Of a stretch of DNA of 8,735 nt, positions 1 through 6,233 are shown piece by piece. The notes under the pieces were generated by a model that did no database searches, had not been told where the DNA came from, and saw only the letters and a program-made list of their open reading frames with translations. The stretch comes from Flavobacteriales bacterium (GTDB lineage Bacteria; Bacteroidota; Bacteroidia; Flavobacteriales_D; Sanyastnellaceae): NCBI GenBank assembly GCA_015663855.1, contig DQRJ01000130.1, positions 1 to 8,735 on the forward strand. The letters are read 5' to 3'. The number at the start of each line of letters is the position of its first letter. Positions within the stretch are counted from its first letter, which is position 1. A program made the translations under genes and the position numbers.

Positions 1-450
1 AAATGGGCGTTTTTACTCCCCATAATCATCTTCCTAGGAAGCGGTGCCATAGATTTCGTTTTCGCTTGGTTTAGTAACCCCGTGCACATCCCGACTATCG
101 AGCACGCAATGGCCTTCACATCCGTTCCATTCACCGTGGCTTTTGTTTTAGGAATCATTGTTTGGTTTATTAAATACCAAACCTCAACCACCTTAATCCT
201 CCCCACAAAGAAAGACCTCTACGCAGGCGTATTTTTAGGGTTAGTGAATTTCGGATCACTTTTATTCCTACTCGGAGCATATAGCACACCCGGAGTAGAC
301 AAATCGATCCTAATTCCAGGGGTAAATATCGGGGTAGTACTCTTTAGCACCCTCGCAGCAATAGCAATTTATAAAGACAAACCAAATCTAAGAACATGGC
401 TAGGCCTAGTAATAGGGTGCGTTAGTATAGCCGTACTAATGTTCGCGTAG
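1..450 (+). CDS. EamA/DMT-family transporter, C-terminal part (5' end outside window)
   Basis: The frame is open from base 1 to the TAG at 448-450, giving 149 visible residues; the true start lies upstream, and the GTG at 82 is only an internal codon. The visible part has about five hydrophobic helices (roughly residues 3-23, 38-57, 72-94, 102-124, 131-149), matching the second five-helix half of a ten-helix EamA/DMT permease. The motif around PGVNIGVVLFS, followed by a short charged loop (YKDKPNLRTW) and a last glycine-rich helix (GLVIGCVSIAVL), is typical of that family's C-terminal half. Such proteins export or import small metabolites across the inner membrane; the substrate cannot be told from sequence. 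The gene converges on the M1 peptidase gene with a 32-base gap. Family assignment is by pattern recognition. Confidence 0.75.
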   Translation, partial: KWAFLLPIIIFLGSGAIDFVFAWFSNPVHIPTIEHAMAFTSVPFTVAFVLGIIVWFIKYQTSTTLILPTKKDLYAGVFLGLVNFGSLLFLLGAYSTPGVDKSILIPGVNIGVVLFSTLAAIAIYKDKPNLRTWLGLVIGCVSIAVLMFA

Positions 451-470
451 AGATTGTTCGCGTAGATATT
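441..470. repeat. 15-bp tandem duplication across the transporter stop codon
   Basis: Two adjacent 15-base units, 441-455 (gttcgcgtagagatt) and 456-470 (gttcgcgtagatatt), differ at one base. The first contains the transporter gene's TAG stop (448-450). Because the unit is a multiple of three, the second copy carries an in-frame backup TAG at 463-465. It is probably a small replication-slippage duplication. Confidence 0.85.
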
Positions 471-482
471 ATTAGTGCGAAA

Positions 483-2858
483 CTACTCCCCTCCTTCCTT
501 AAGAAGTTCCTCGTTTTTTTGTGCACGTTGCATAGGGTTATCTCCCCCAGCTCCGTAACGACTGTAACCGTGCCCTTGCTGTTTGAATACTTCAAAGCGA
601 GTAGGCGCCGGACGGTAAGGCCAGCTATTGTTAGATAAATCACAATCAGCAGTTTCGAGCATTGGATCAAGGACGATTCTGACAGCGGGCTTATCCGTTG
701 CGAACACCTTTGTTACTGTAGGTTCGCTCATAAGCCATATCTCAGCTGGGATTCGGCGAATCTCCTTCTCTCCGTCGATATACTCAAATTCGACAATGAG
801 TGGCATTACAAGCCCCCCTAGGTTTCTGAAAGTTATCTCGTAGAAGTTCTTACCGCTCGAAAGAAGATCTTTATCCTCTTCTGAAAGCCCATCTAACATC
901 TCACTATACTCAACTCTATCCAGCTCGAGCACTTCGAACTTTCCTGTTGTTGTGTAGTAGTCATTTAACGTAGAGTCAGCTTCGAGGTAAGTCTCTGGTG
1001 TATCGACTAAGTCACGCTCGTGAGAAATATCCATCGGTTGTTTTTGACTAGCCACTTTATTAAACCCAGATTCGATGTCAGGGTTTTGGGTGTCGATTTG
1101 CATCCACTTAACCTCTTCAAGGGCGATATCTACGTGATCGTTCGTGTAGAACCATCCTCTCCAGAACCAATCTAAGTCCACTCCCGAAGCATCCTCCATT
1201 GTTCGGAAGAAATCGGCAGGAGTTGGGTGCTTGAACGCCCATCTTCGGCTGTACTCTTTAAAGGCAAAGTCAAATAAATCACGTCCCATTACAGATTCAC
1301 GAAGAATGTGCAATGCAACACTAGGTTTACTATATGCGTTTGGCCCGAATTGGTAAATCGACTCTGAATTAGTCATAATAGGTGAGATACGCTTCTTATC
1401 TCCTCCCATATAATCCGTGATATCTCTAGCACGACGGCGACGAGACGGGTAATCTCTATCGTATTCCTGCTCAGCCAAATTTTGGACAAAAGTATTCAAC
1501 CCTTCATCCATCCAAGTCCACTGTCTTTCATCAGAGTTGATGATCATCGGGAAGAAATTGTGCCCCACCTCGTGAATAATTACAGAAATCATACCATGCT
1601 TCGTGCGCTGAGAGTAAGTCCCATCTGCTGCAGGTCTTCCTCCATTAAAACAAATCATCGGGTACTCCATCCCTATCCACTTCGTGTGAACTGAAATAGC
1701 TACCGGGTATGGGTAATCGATGGTGTGCTTAGAGTAAGTCTTTAGGGTTTGGGCTACGGCTTTAGTGCTGTACTGGCCCCACAATGGATTGCCCTCCTTC
1801 GGGTAGAAACTCATTGCCATTGGGCGGTATTTCCCTACAGGCACTACCATTGCATCCCAAATAAACTTTCGGCTAGTCGCAAATCCAAAGTCTCTCACAT
1901 TATCTGCACTGAAGATCCACGTCTTCAAACCCTTTTCCTTTGTCTTCTCCGTTTCACGAGCTTCCTCTTCAGTAACAATAACTACCGGATGGTCAGTCGT
2001 TGTTTTTGCAAGTTCAAAACGCTTACGCTGCTTCGATGTCAAAACCGTTTTCGGGTTTATCAGCTCACCTGTAGAAGCCACGATATGATCTGAAGGTACA
2101 GTAATAGCAACTCTATAATCTCCGAAACAAACTGTAAACTCACCACTACCTAAAAACTGTTTATTCTGCCATCCTTCGTTATCGCTGTAAACAGCAAGAC
2201 GCGGGAAGAATTGAGCTATTGTATATAGATAGTTGTCGTTCTCTTCGAAGTGCTCGTATCCAGAACGACCACCTATTTCCATACGGTTATTGATGTTGTA
2301 CCACCAAGAAACACTGAATTTATACTGACTTCCCGACTTCAAACTCCTTGGCAAATCCACACGCATCATTGTGTTTATGATGGTGTAACTCAAAGCTCTC
2401 CCCGACTCGTCCTTCACGCTCTCTATATTGAACCCACCATCAAAAGTAGGCTCAAGTTTTCTCACGGTTCTGAATGACTCGCTATCACTCCACTCACTCT
2501 CCCTTATTTTGTGTGAATCTGAAGCTTTCGCCCGAACGTTTTGGTCTAATTGAAGCCATAAGTAACGCAACTCATCGGGGCTGTTATTCGTGTAAGTTAT
2601 AACCTCAGAACCATCAATTCTCTGCGTATTATCATCCAAAGTGATACGCATGTCATAATCAACTTGCTGCTGCCAGTACTCATGACCAGGTGCTCCTGAA
2701 GCCGTCCTGTACACGTTTGGAGTTGGGATTTCTGTACCCAGTTGGCGAAATAAATTCGTATTCGTGCGGCTGATTTCCTCCTGTTGCGCTTGGAATGGAG
2801 CTATAGACAATGCAATGATGCCCAGTGCTAACCCCAGGGTTTTAATACTTAAGTTCAT
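483..2858 (-). CDS. Exported M1-family zinc metallopeptidase (aminopeptidase-like)
   Basis: A 791-residue protein with an N-terminal signal peptide (hydrophobic residues about 6-22, likely cleavage after QA at 23-24), so it acts in the periplasm, outer membrane or outside. The zinc site of family M1 is intact: HEVGH at 429-433 followed by 18 residues and Glu452 (in DEGLN). His429, His433 and Glu452 are the expected ligands and Glu430 the catalytic base. Tyr509 (YSKPSVAL) fits the conserved transition-state tyrosine. The usual exopeptidase motif GAMEN is replaced by GMEYP at 396-400, a variant I associate with a Bacteroidota/environmental M1 subgroup. The N-terminal beta domain (about 60-270) precedes the catalytic domain (about 330-570). 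A C-terminal region of about 200 residues follows, ending in a Gly/Glu/Lys-rich tail. M1 enzymes usually remove N-terminal residues from peptides; the substrate is unknown. The ATG at 2856-2858 directly precedes the signal peptide. The gene follows mazG with a 103-base gap. Confidence 0.9.
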   Translation of the reverse strand: MNLSIKTLGLALGIIALSIAPFQAQQEEISRTNTNLFRQLGTEIPTPNVYRTASGAPGHEYWQQQVDYDMRITLDDNTQRIDGSEVITYTNNSPDELRYLWLQLDQNVRAKASDSHKIRESEWSDSESFRTVRKLEPTFDGGFNIESVKDESGRALSYTIINTMMRVDLPRSLKSGSQYKFSVSWWYNINNRMEIGGRSGYEHFEENDNYLYTIAQFFPRLAVYSDNEGWQNKQFLGSGEFTVCFGDYRVAITVPSDHIVASTGELINPKTVLTSKQRKRFELAKTTTDHPVVIVTEEEARETEKTKEKGLKTWIFSADNVRDFGFATSRKFIWDAMVVPVGKYRPMAMSFYPKEGNPLWGQYSTKAVAQTLKTYSKHTIDYPYPVAISVHTKWIGMEYPMICFNGGRPAADGTYSQRTKHGMISVIIHEVGHNFFPMIINSDERQWTWMDEGLNTFVQNLAEQEYDRDYPSRRRRARDITDYMGGDKKRISPIMTNSESIYQFGPNAYSKPSVALHILRESVMGRDLFDFAFKEYSRRWAFKHPTPADFFRTMEDASGVDLDWFWRGWFYTNDHVDIALEEVKWMQIDTQNPDIESGFNKVASQKQPMDISHERDLVDTPETYLEADSTLNDYYTTTGKFEVLELDRVEYSEMLDGLSEEDKDLLSSGKNFYEITFRNLGGLVMPLIVEFEYIDGEKEIRRIPAEIWLMSEPTVTKVFATDKPAVRIVLDPMLETADCDLSNNSWPYRPAPTRFEVFKQQGHGYSRYGAGGDNPMQRAQKNEELLKEGGE

Positions 2859-2922
2859 GTAGGTGTATTTCTTATACCAAATTCAAGAACTGCAATTTAC
2901 ATTGAAGTATTCGACAACCCAC

Positions 2923-2955
2923 AAATAAAAAGTCATAAGATGGTCAGTAACGACT
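2923..2955 (-). terminator. Possible weak hairpin terminator after mazG
   Basis: Reading leftward just after the mazG stop, a 6-bp stem (AGTCGT, 2955-2950, with ATGACT, 2936-2931, including one G-U pair) encloses a 13-base loop. A T-rich run (TTTTTATTT) begins at the foot of the stem. The stem is short and the loop large, so this is only a candidate. If real, it would separate the peptidase gene from mazG. Confidence 0.25.
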
Positions 2956-2961
2956 AATTTA

Positions 2962-3750
2962 CTAGCCAACTTCTTTCTTCGCCCGTTGCCAGTACATTTC
3001 CATCTCCACTAAAGGCATTTCTCCTAGGTCTTTTCCGTCAGATTTAATAATCTCTTCCAGTTGTTTAAACCTTCTCACAAATCTAAGGTTAGTTCTCTCT
3101 AACGCCTCATCAGGGTTAACATCAATGAACCGAGAGTAATTAATGAGCGCGAATAGCACGTCTCCAAATTCATCGGCAATCCTATCTGATTTCGCCTCTA
3201 CCTCAACTGCTAACTCCTCCATCTCTTCATTAACTTTATCTAGAACTTGCTGAGCATTATCCCAATCGAAACCCACTCCCCTAACCTTGTCCTGGATTCG
3301 GTACGCCTTTACTAAGCTCGGCAAAGATCGAGGCACACCTTCTAGAACTGACTTGTTCCCCTCTTTCAGCTTTAACTTTTCCCAGTTCGCTTTCACCGTC
3401 TCCTCGTCATTTGCCTCGACATCTCCGTAAATATGTGGATGTCGAGAAACTAATTTATCGCATATCGAGTTGAGTGAATCCGCTATATCCCAACCTCCAT
3501 CTTCTCTAGGTATTTCAGAGCCAAGTTTTGCATAAAAAACCATATGCAAAAGCACATCTCCGGTTTCTTTCATTATCTCATTAACATCAGAATCAATAAT
3601 AGCATCCGCCAATTCATAGGTCTCCTCTATTGTAAGATGACGAAGAGATTCGAATGTTTGCTTTTTATCCCAAGGGCATTTCTCCCTTAGTTCGTCCATA
3701 ATGTCTAGTAATCTCCCGAAAGCCGCTAATTGTTCCTCACGTGTATGCAT
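2962..3750 (-). CDS. mazG: Nucleoside triphosphate pyrophosphohydrolase MazG
   Basis: A 262-residue cytosolic enzyme with two tandem MazG domains, close to the length of E. coli MazG. MazG hydrolyses (d)NTPs to the monophosphate and pyrophosphate, using Mg-binding acidic residues on an all-alpha fold. The N-terminal domain shows the signature CPWDKKQTFESL (25-36), the EExYE motif (Glu42, Glu43, Glu46) and ExxD (Glu62, Asp65). The C-terminal domain repeats the pattern: EEMEE at 175-179 and DEFGD at 193-197 (Glu194, Asp197). KVRGVGFDWD (155-164) is also typical of the linker and second domain. I chose the ATG at 3748-3750. A TTG at 3799-3801 would add 17 hydrophobic residues not seen in the family and would overlap the upstream gene. 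The gap to that upstream gene is 38 bases, so co-transcription is possible, though the functions look unrelated. Confidence 0.95.
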   Translation of the reverse strand: MHTREEQLAAFGRLLDIMDELREKCPWDKKQTFESLRHLTIEETYELADAIIDSDVNEIMKETGDVLLHMVFYAKLGSEIPREDGGWDIADSLNSICDKLVSRHPHIYGDVEANDEETVKANWEKLKLKEGNKSVLEGVPRSLPSLVKAYRIQDKVRGVGFDWDNAQQVLDKVNEEMEELAVEVEAKSDRIADEFGDVLFALINYSRFIDVNPDEALERTNLRFVRRFKQLEEIIKSDGKDLGEMPLVEMEMYWQRAKKEVG

Positions 3751-3788
3751 GGGCGCGAAGATAGTAACTACAATAAGACAGGAGCTAC

Positions 3789-5906
3789 TTAGGGCGTGCA
3801 AATCATTCCATACGCAGATAACAAGTCGAGTAAATCCACTGTAGTTACATACCCATCATTATTTATATCCTCAGGACAAAGTGATGCTATAGGAAAAATG
3901 CAAGTACCGTCATCTAGGGTAGCTGTAACATCGAAATTTGTTGCTGCATCATAAGTGCATCCATTACATGAGTAATCACAGGCTCCCGGATCTGTCGCAG
4001 ACGAAGAAAAATCACAAGCATCTATATCTTGACACCCACTTATTTCGTCTCCATCACACACACCGTCCATATCTGTATCTTGTATACATACCCCCATGCA
4101 ATCATAACCTGCTGCTGGGTAAAAACAAGTACAGTCAGAAATAATCGCAACTGAATCGTAATTACACGCAGTCGAATCAGTACACCCTGAGCACCCATCA
4201 AATATGCAAGTGCCATCGTCTATGGTAGCATCGATATTGAAATTACAAGCACTATTATAAATACACCCTGGGACAGAAACTACACCCACAGAATCGCCAA
4301 CTGTAAACAACCCCACCTGCTCTAAATAACTCCAGCAAGTAAGCCAATTCTCACCACCTGGTTCGAATGCCCCGAAATACATCGCCTGATCAAACCATGG
4401 GTCCGGAGAAATGAATTCTAAAGCAGGCACTACGCCATTTCCCGGCTCTAAGAAAACTGGATCATTAACCATTCCAGTCAACGGATCAATCGCTAAAGAA
4501 TAATCAAACATCGGATCGATGGCAATATTATTATTTGCAACAAAATCTCCTGCTATAGCACTAGGACCATATCCCAAATTACCATCGTAAAGTATCATAT
4601 CATAAACACTGGTACTATCTCCACAATCCCAGAAATGGTTATTTATCAACGCATATTCGTCGAATAGGAAAAGCTCCCATGCATCACATGGATCATAATC
4701 CTCAAAATCAATTCCCTGACCAAACCCAACAAAGATATTATTAGACATCCTCGTAGCCCCACCATTGTGCAACCTCAGTCCAGACTGTGACTTGGGCCCA
4801 ATAAAAGTAGCATTGATAATTGTCGGGTTTGTATAAGGCATAAAGGAAATATCTACATTAGACTGCTCCCAGTCGTCTCCTTCAATGTCTAGGGCGTTTG
4901 ATATTCCCAAATTATCTCCTACTACCTCAGAACTGTCAGTAATAATAAATAAATATTGGATTTTACCACCCCACCCATGATCGAACTCAACTCCATCCTC
5001 AGCATTAAATCCAGCTGCAATATATTTTAATTCAACGCTACCACCCATTATTTGCAAACCATCATCAGCCGAACTTACGACCTCAATATGATCTATTTGT
5101 GTTCCGCTCCCTACTGCACACAACTGTAGTAGGTTAGTTTCGTCTCCGTTATTCGATTCGTTTGTGGAAAGGTTTTGATGATATCCTAAAGATGTACTTC
5201 CATGTCTAAATGAAGCGTATCTTAATATTCCGCTTGAACCTGTCGGATCCGTATTCCCACCATACACATGACGAAAAGCACCAGTAGGATCAATAACTCC
5301 TTCAGCCAAGTCAGTTCCTGTTCCTAATCCTAAGGATTGAGAAGGAAAACCTGTCATATCATAATACAAGGTGTTTGTAGCACCAGCACCACAGATAATT
5401 AAACCACCCCACTCTCCTTTAATGTCTACTCCAATTGAACCATCTAACGGATCAGCTTCATAAGTAAATGTAATTGCACAATCGGGAGTCCCGTCAGCAA
5501 TTAACACTGCACCACGTGAAATGACTAGAGACGCTGGATAAGTTGTATATGTTATAGTTTGTTCTGTAATATTCCCGACAGAAAAAATTGTTTCAGAAAA
5601 ACCTTGACCTGGTGCGCCTTTAATAATAGCGCCAGGTTCGATGGTGAGTGTATCTCCTGGGTTAACGAAAACATATTCTTGCAAAACGTATATATAATCA
5701 CATGACCAAGTCACTGTCCCTGTCCCTTGTCCTGAATTATCTGTTACTATTACAACAGGCCTATCAGCAGCAGGTGGGCATGAACATGGTGTTCCGCCGC
5801 CAGTTGTTTGTGCAAGTGTGAAAAGCGGAAACACTAGAGAAGTTATCACTAGTAATATCACAACCATAAATGGAGGTAAAAACCGATTTTTACATTTATT
5901 CTTCAT
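3789..5906 (-). CDS. Secreted beta-helix-like protein with Cys-rich repeats and dockerin-like C-terminus
   Basis: A 705-residue exported protein of unknown function. It has a signal peptide (hydrophobic residues about 11-29, likely cleavage near LAQ at 31-33). The body (about 50-520) is rich in Gly, Asn, Asp and short beta strands, with phrases such as PGDTLTIEPGAIIKG and GEWGGLIICG (164-173). I recognise these from Bacteroidota surface proteins with a predicted right-handed parallel beta-helix. Residues 547-669 hold Cys-rich repeats (GCxxxxACNFNxxATxDDGTC style) with one DTDMDGVCDGDE segment resembling thrombospondin type-3 Ca-binding repeats. The last 30 residues form one dockerin-like EF-hand loop. 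Role in adhesion, surface display or polymer binding is inference. The start is the ATG at 5904-5906, five bases after AAGGGA; the TTG one codon upstream is less likely. No catalytic motif was recognised. Confidence 0.8.
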   Translation of the reverse strand: MKNKCKNRFLPPFMVVILLVITSLVFPLFTLAQTTGGGTPCSCPPAADRPVVIVTDNSGQGTGTVTWSCDYIYVLQEYVFVNPGDTLTIEPGAIIKGAPGQGFSETIFSVGNITEQTITYTTYPASLVISRGAVLIADGTPDCAITFTYEADPLDGSIGVDIKGEWGGLIICGAGATNTLYYDMTGFPSQSLGLGTGTDLAEGVIDPTGAFRHVYGGNTDPTGSSGILRYASFRHGSTSLGYHQNLSTNESNNGDETNLLQLCAVGSGTQIDHIEVVSSADDGLQIMGGSVELKYIAAGFNAEDGVEFDHGWGGKIQYLFIITDSSEVVGDNLGISNALDIEGDDWEQSNVDISFMPYTNPTIINATFIGPKSQSGLRLHNGGATRMSNNIFVGFGQGIDFEDYDPCDAWELFLFDEYALINNHFWDCGDSTSVYDMILYDGNLGYGPSAIAGDFVANNNIAIDPMFDYSLAIDPLTGMVNDPVFLEPGNGVVPALEFISPDPWFDQAMYFGAFEPGGENWLTCWSYLEQVGLFTVGDSVGVVSVPGCIYNSACNFNIDATIDDGTCIFDGCSGCTDSTACNYDSVAIISDCTCFYPAAGYDCMGVCIQDTDMDGVCDGDEISGCQDIDACDFSSSATDPGACDYSCNGCTYDAATNFDVTATLDDGTCIFPIASLCPEDINNDGYVTTVDLLDLLSAYGMICTP
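3792..3878 (-). other. Dockerin-like Ca-binding C-terminal module (within the secreted protein)
   Basis: Encodes residues 677-705. The loop DINNDGYVTTVD places Asp680, Asn682, Asp684, Tyr686, Thr688 and Asp691 at the coordinating positions of an EF-hand/dockerin-type calcium site. It is followed by the helix LLDLLSAYG and flanked by two cysteines (677 and 703) that could close a disulfide. Only one loop is present, whereas classical type I dockerins have two. Similar CPxDxNxDG...DLLxLLxxYG tails are common in marine Bacteroidota secreted proteins. Confidence 0.65.
3891..4268 (-). repeat. Cys-rich repeat array (within the secreted protein)
   Basis: Encodes about four imperfect units at residues 547-672, with repeated GCxxxxACNxx and DDGTCIF phrases. 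The first and last units are also similar as DNA: 3898-3923 and 4204-4229 match at about 22 of 26 bases, 306 bases apart and in frame. The second unit is degenerate (ISDCTC in place of DDGTC). The last has lost the first inner cysteine (DAATNFD in place of SACNFN). The repeats probably form disulfide-stabilised extracellular spacers. Confidence 0.75.
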
Positions 5907-5928
5907 CAAGTCCCTTGTTAAGTGTCAT

Positions 5929-5936
5929 AAAAGATA
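5929..5936 (-). promoter_or_regulatory. Candidate Bacteroidota-type -7 box for the secreted-protein gene
   Basis: Read leftward, TATCTTTT matches the Bacteroidota consensus TAnnTTTG at seven of eight positions. It lies 22 bases before the ATG at 5906, which would give a leader of roughly 15 bases. I could not find a well-spaced TTG -33 box, so this is a weak call. Confidence 0.25.
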
Positions 5937-6001
5937 CACCCATATCAACGAAAATTCATGTTAAAGGTTGCGTTTTATCGGCGAAAAACCCATTTGAGCT
6001 G

Positions 6002-6009
6002 TAGATTTG
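6002..6009 (+). promoter_or_regulatory. Candidate Bacteroidota-type -7 box for the small cysteine-protein gene
   Basis: TAGATTTG is a perfect match to TAnnTTTG and ends four bases before the ATG at 6014. Transcription from it would begin at or very near the start codon, giving a leaderless or near-leaderless mRNA. No convincing -33 TTG lies at the usual distance; the nearest, at 5968-5970, is about 31 bases upstream. Confidence 0.3.
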
Positions 6010-6013
6010 CGGA

Positions 6014-6229
6014 ATGGAATGGAAAGTATTGCTCTTAACAATAGGATTAATGGGATTAGCCTTTGCAGGAATCGCTATAAAACTTCTTGTTAAAAAGGAT
6101 GGTGAATTCGCTGGAACTTGTGCTAGCAACAATCCTATGTTTAAAGATGAAAGTGGCTCTTGCAGTGTCTGCGGAGCTAGACCTCAAGACCAATGTTTAA
6201 ACGAGAAGGAGGAAGCTGGTTCGGAGTGA
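6014..6229 (+). CDS. Small membrane protein with four-Cys motif, candidate NqrM-like Na+-NQR maturation factor
   Basis: A 71-residue protein with one N-terminal membrane helix (about 4-26), a short basic stretch (KK, 27-28) and a cysteine motif: Cys36 (in GTC), then Cys50, Cys53 (SVCGARP) and Cys61, ending in an acidic tail. NqrM (DUF539) proteins have the same plan: one helix, then a GxC...CxxCGxxPxxC-like cluster, and they are needed to mature Na+-NQR, probably by supplying iron to the NqrD/NqrE centre. In proteobacteria nqrM lies after apbE at the end of the nqr operon. Here the gene lies directly beside apbE, but on the opposite strand and converging on it with only four bases between stops. 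The function is inferred from layout and position. Alternatives are another metal-binding or redox membrane protein. The ATG at 6014 keeps the full helix; there is no visible Shine-Dalgarno sequence. Confidence 0.7.
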   Translation: MEWKVLLLTIGLMGLAFAGIAIKLLVKKDGEFAGTCASNNPMFKDESGSCSVCGARPQDQCLNEKEEAGSE

Positions 6230-6233
6230 CCCT

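Noticed and set aside
451..482. Possible bidirectional terminator between transporter and peptidase genes
   Set aside because: The 32-base gap holds the tandem duplication but no stem longer than four base pairs and no T-run.
422..670. Open frame on the - strand overlapping the peptidase 3' end
   Set aside because: It overlaps the convincing M1 gene in another frame and the end of the transporter gene. It has no motif and no plausible start signal.
1482..2093. Open frames on the + strand (1482-1694 and 1749-2093)
   Set aside because: They lie wholly opposite the M1 peptidase gene, show no recognisable domain and have shadow-frame composition.
2859..2900. Possible promoter box (TGAATTTG read leftward) before the peptidase gene
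   Set aside because: It has one mismatch to TAnnTTTG, and no TTG lies at the right distance upstream, so chance is a sufficient explanation in AT-rich DNA.
3751..3801. Upstream TTG start giving MazG 17 extra residues
   Set aside because: The extra hydrophobic stretch is absent from MazG proteins and would overlap the upstream gene by 13 bases. The ATG at 3750 gives the usual family N-terminus and length.
3938..4144. Open frame on the + strand within the Cys-repeat region
   Set aside because: It is a reverse-frame artefact of the repetitive Cys-rich coding sequence; the translation is His/Leu/Tyr-rich and has no relatives that I recognise.
3891..4268. Spaced similar DNA segments that could suggest a CRISPR-like array
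   Set aside because: The similarity is imperfect, irregularly spaced and in frame, and is explained by coding repeats of an extracellular protein.
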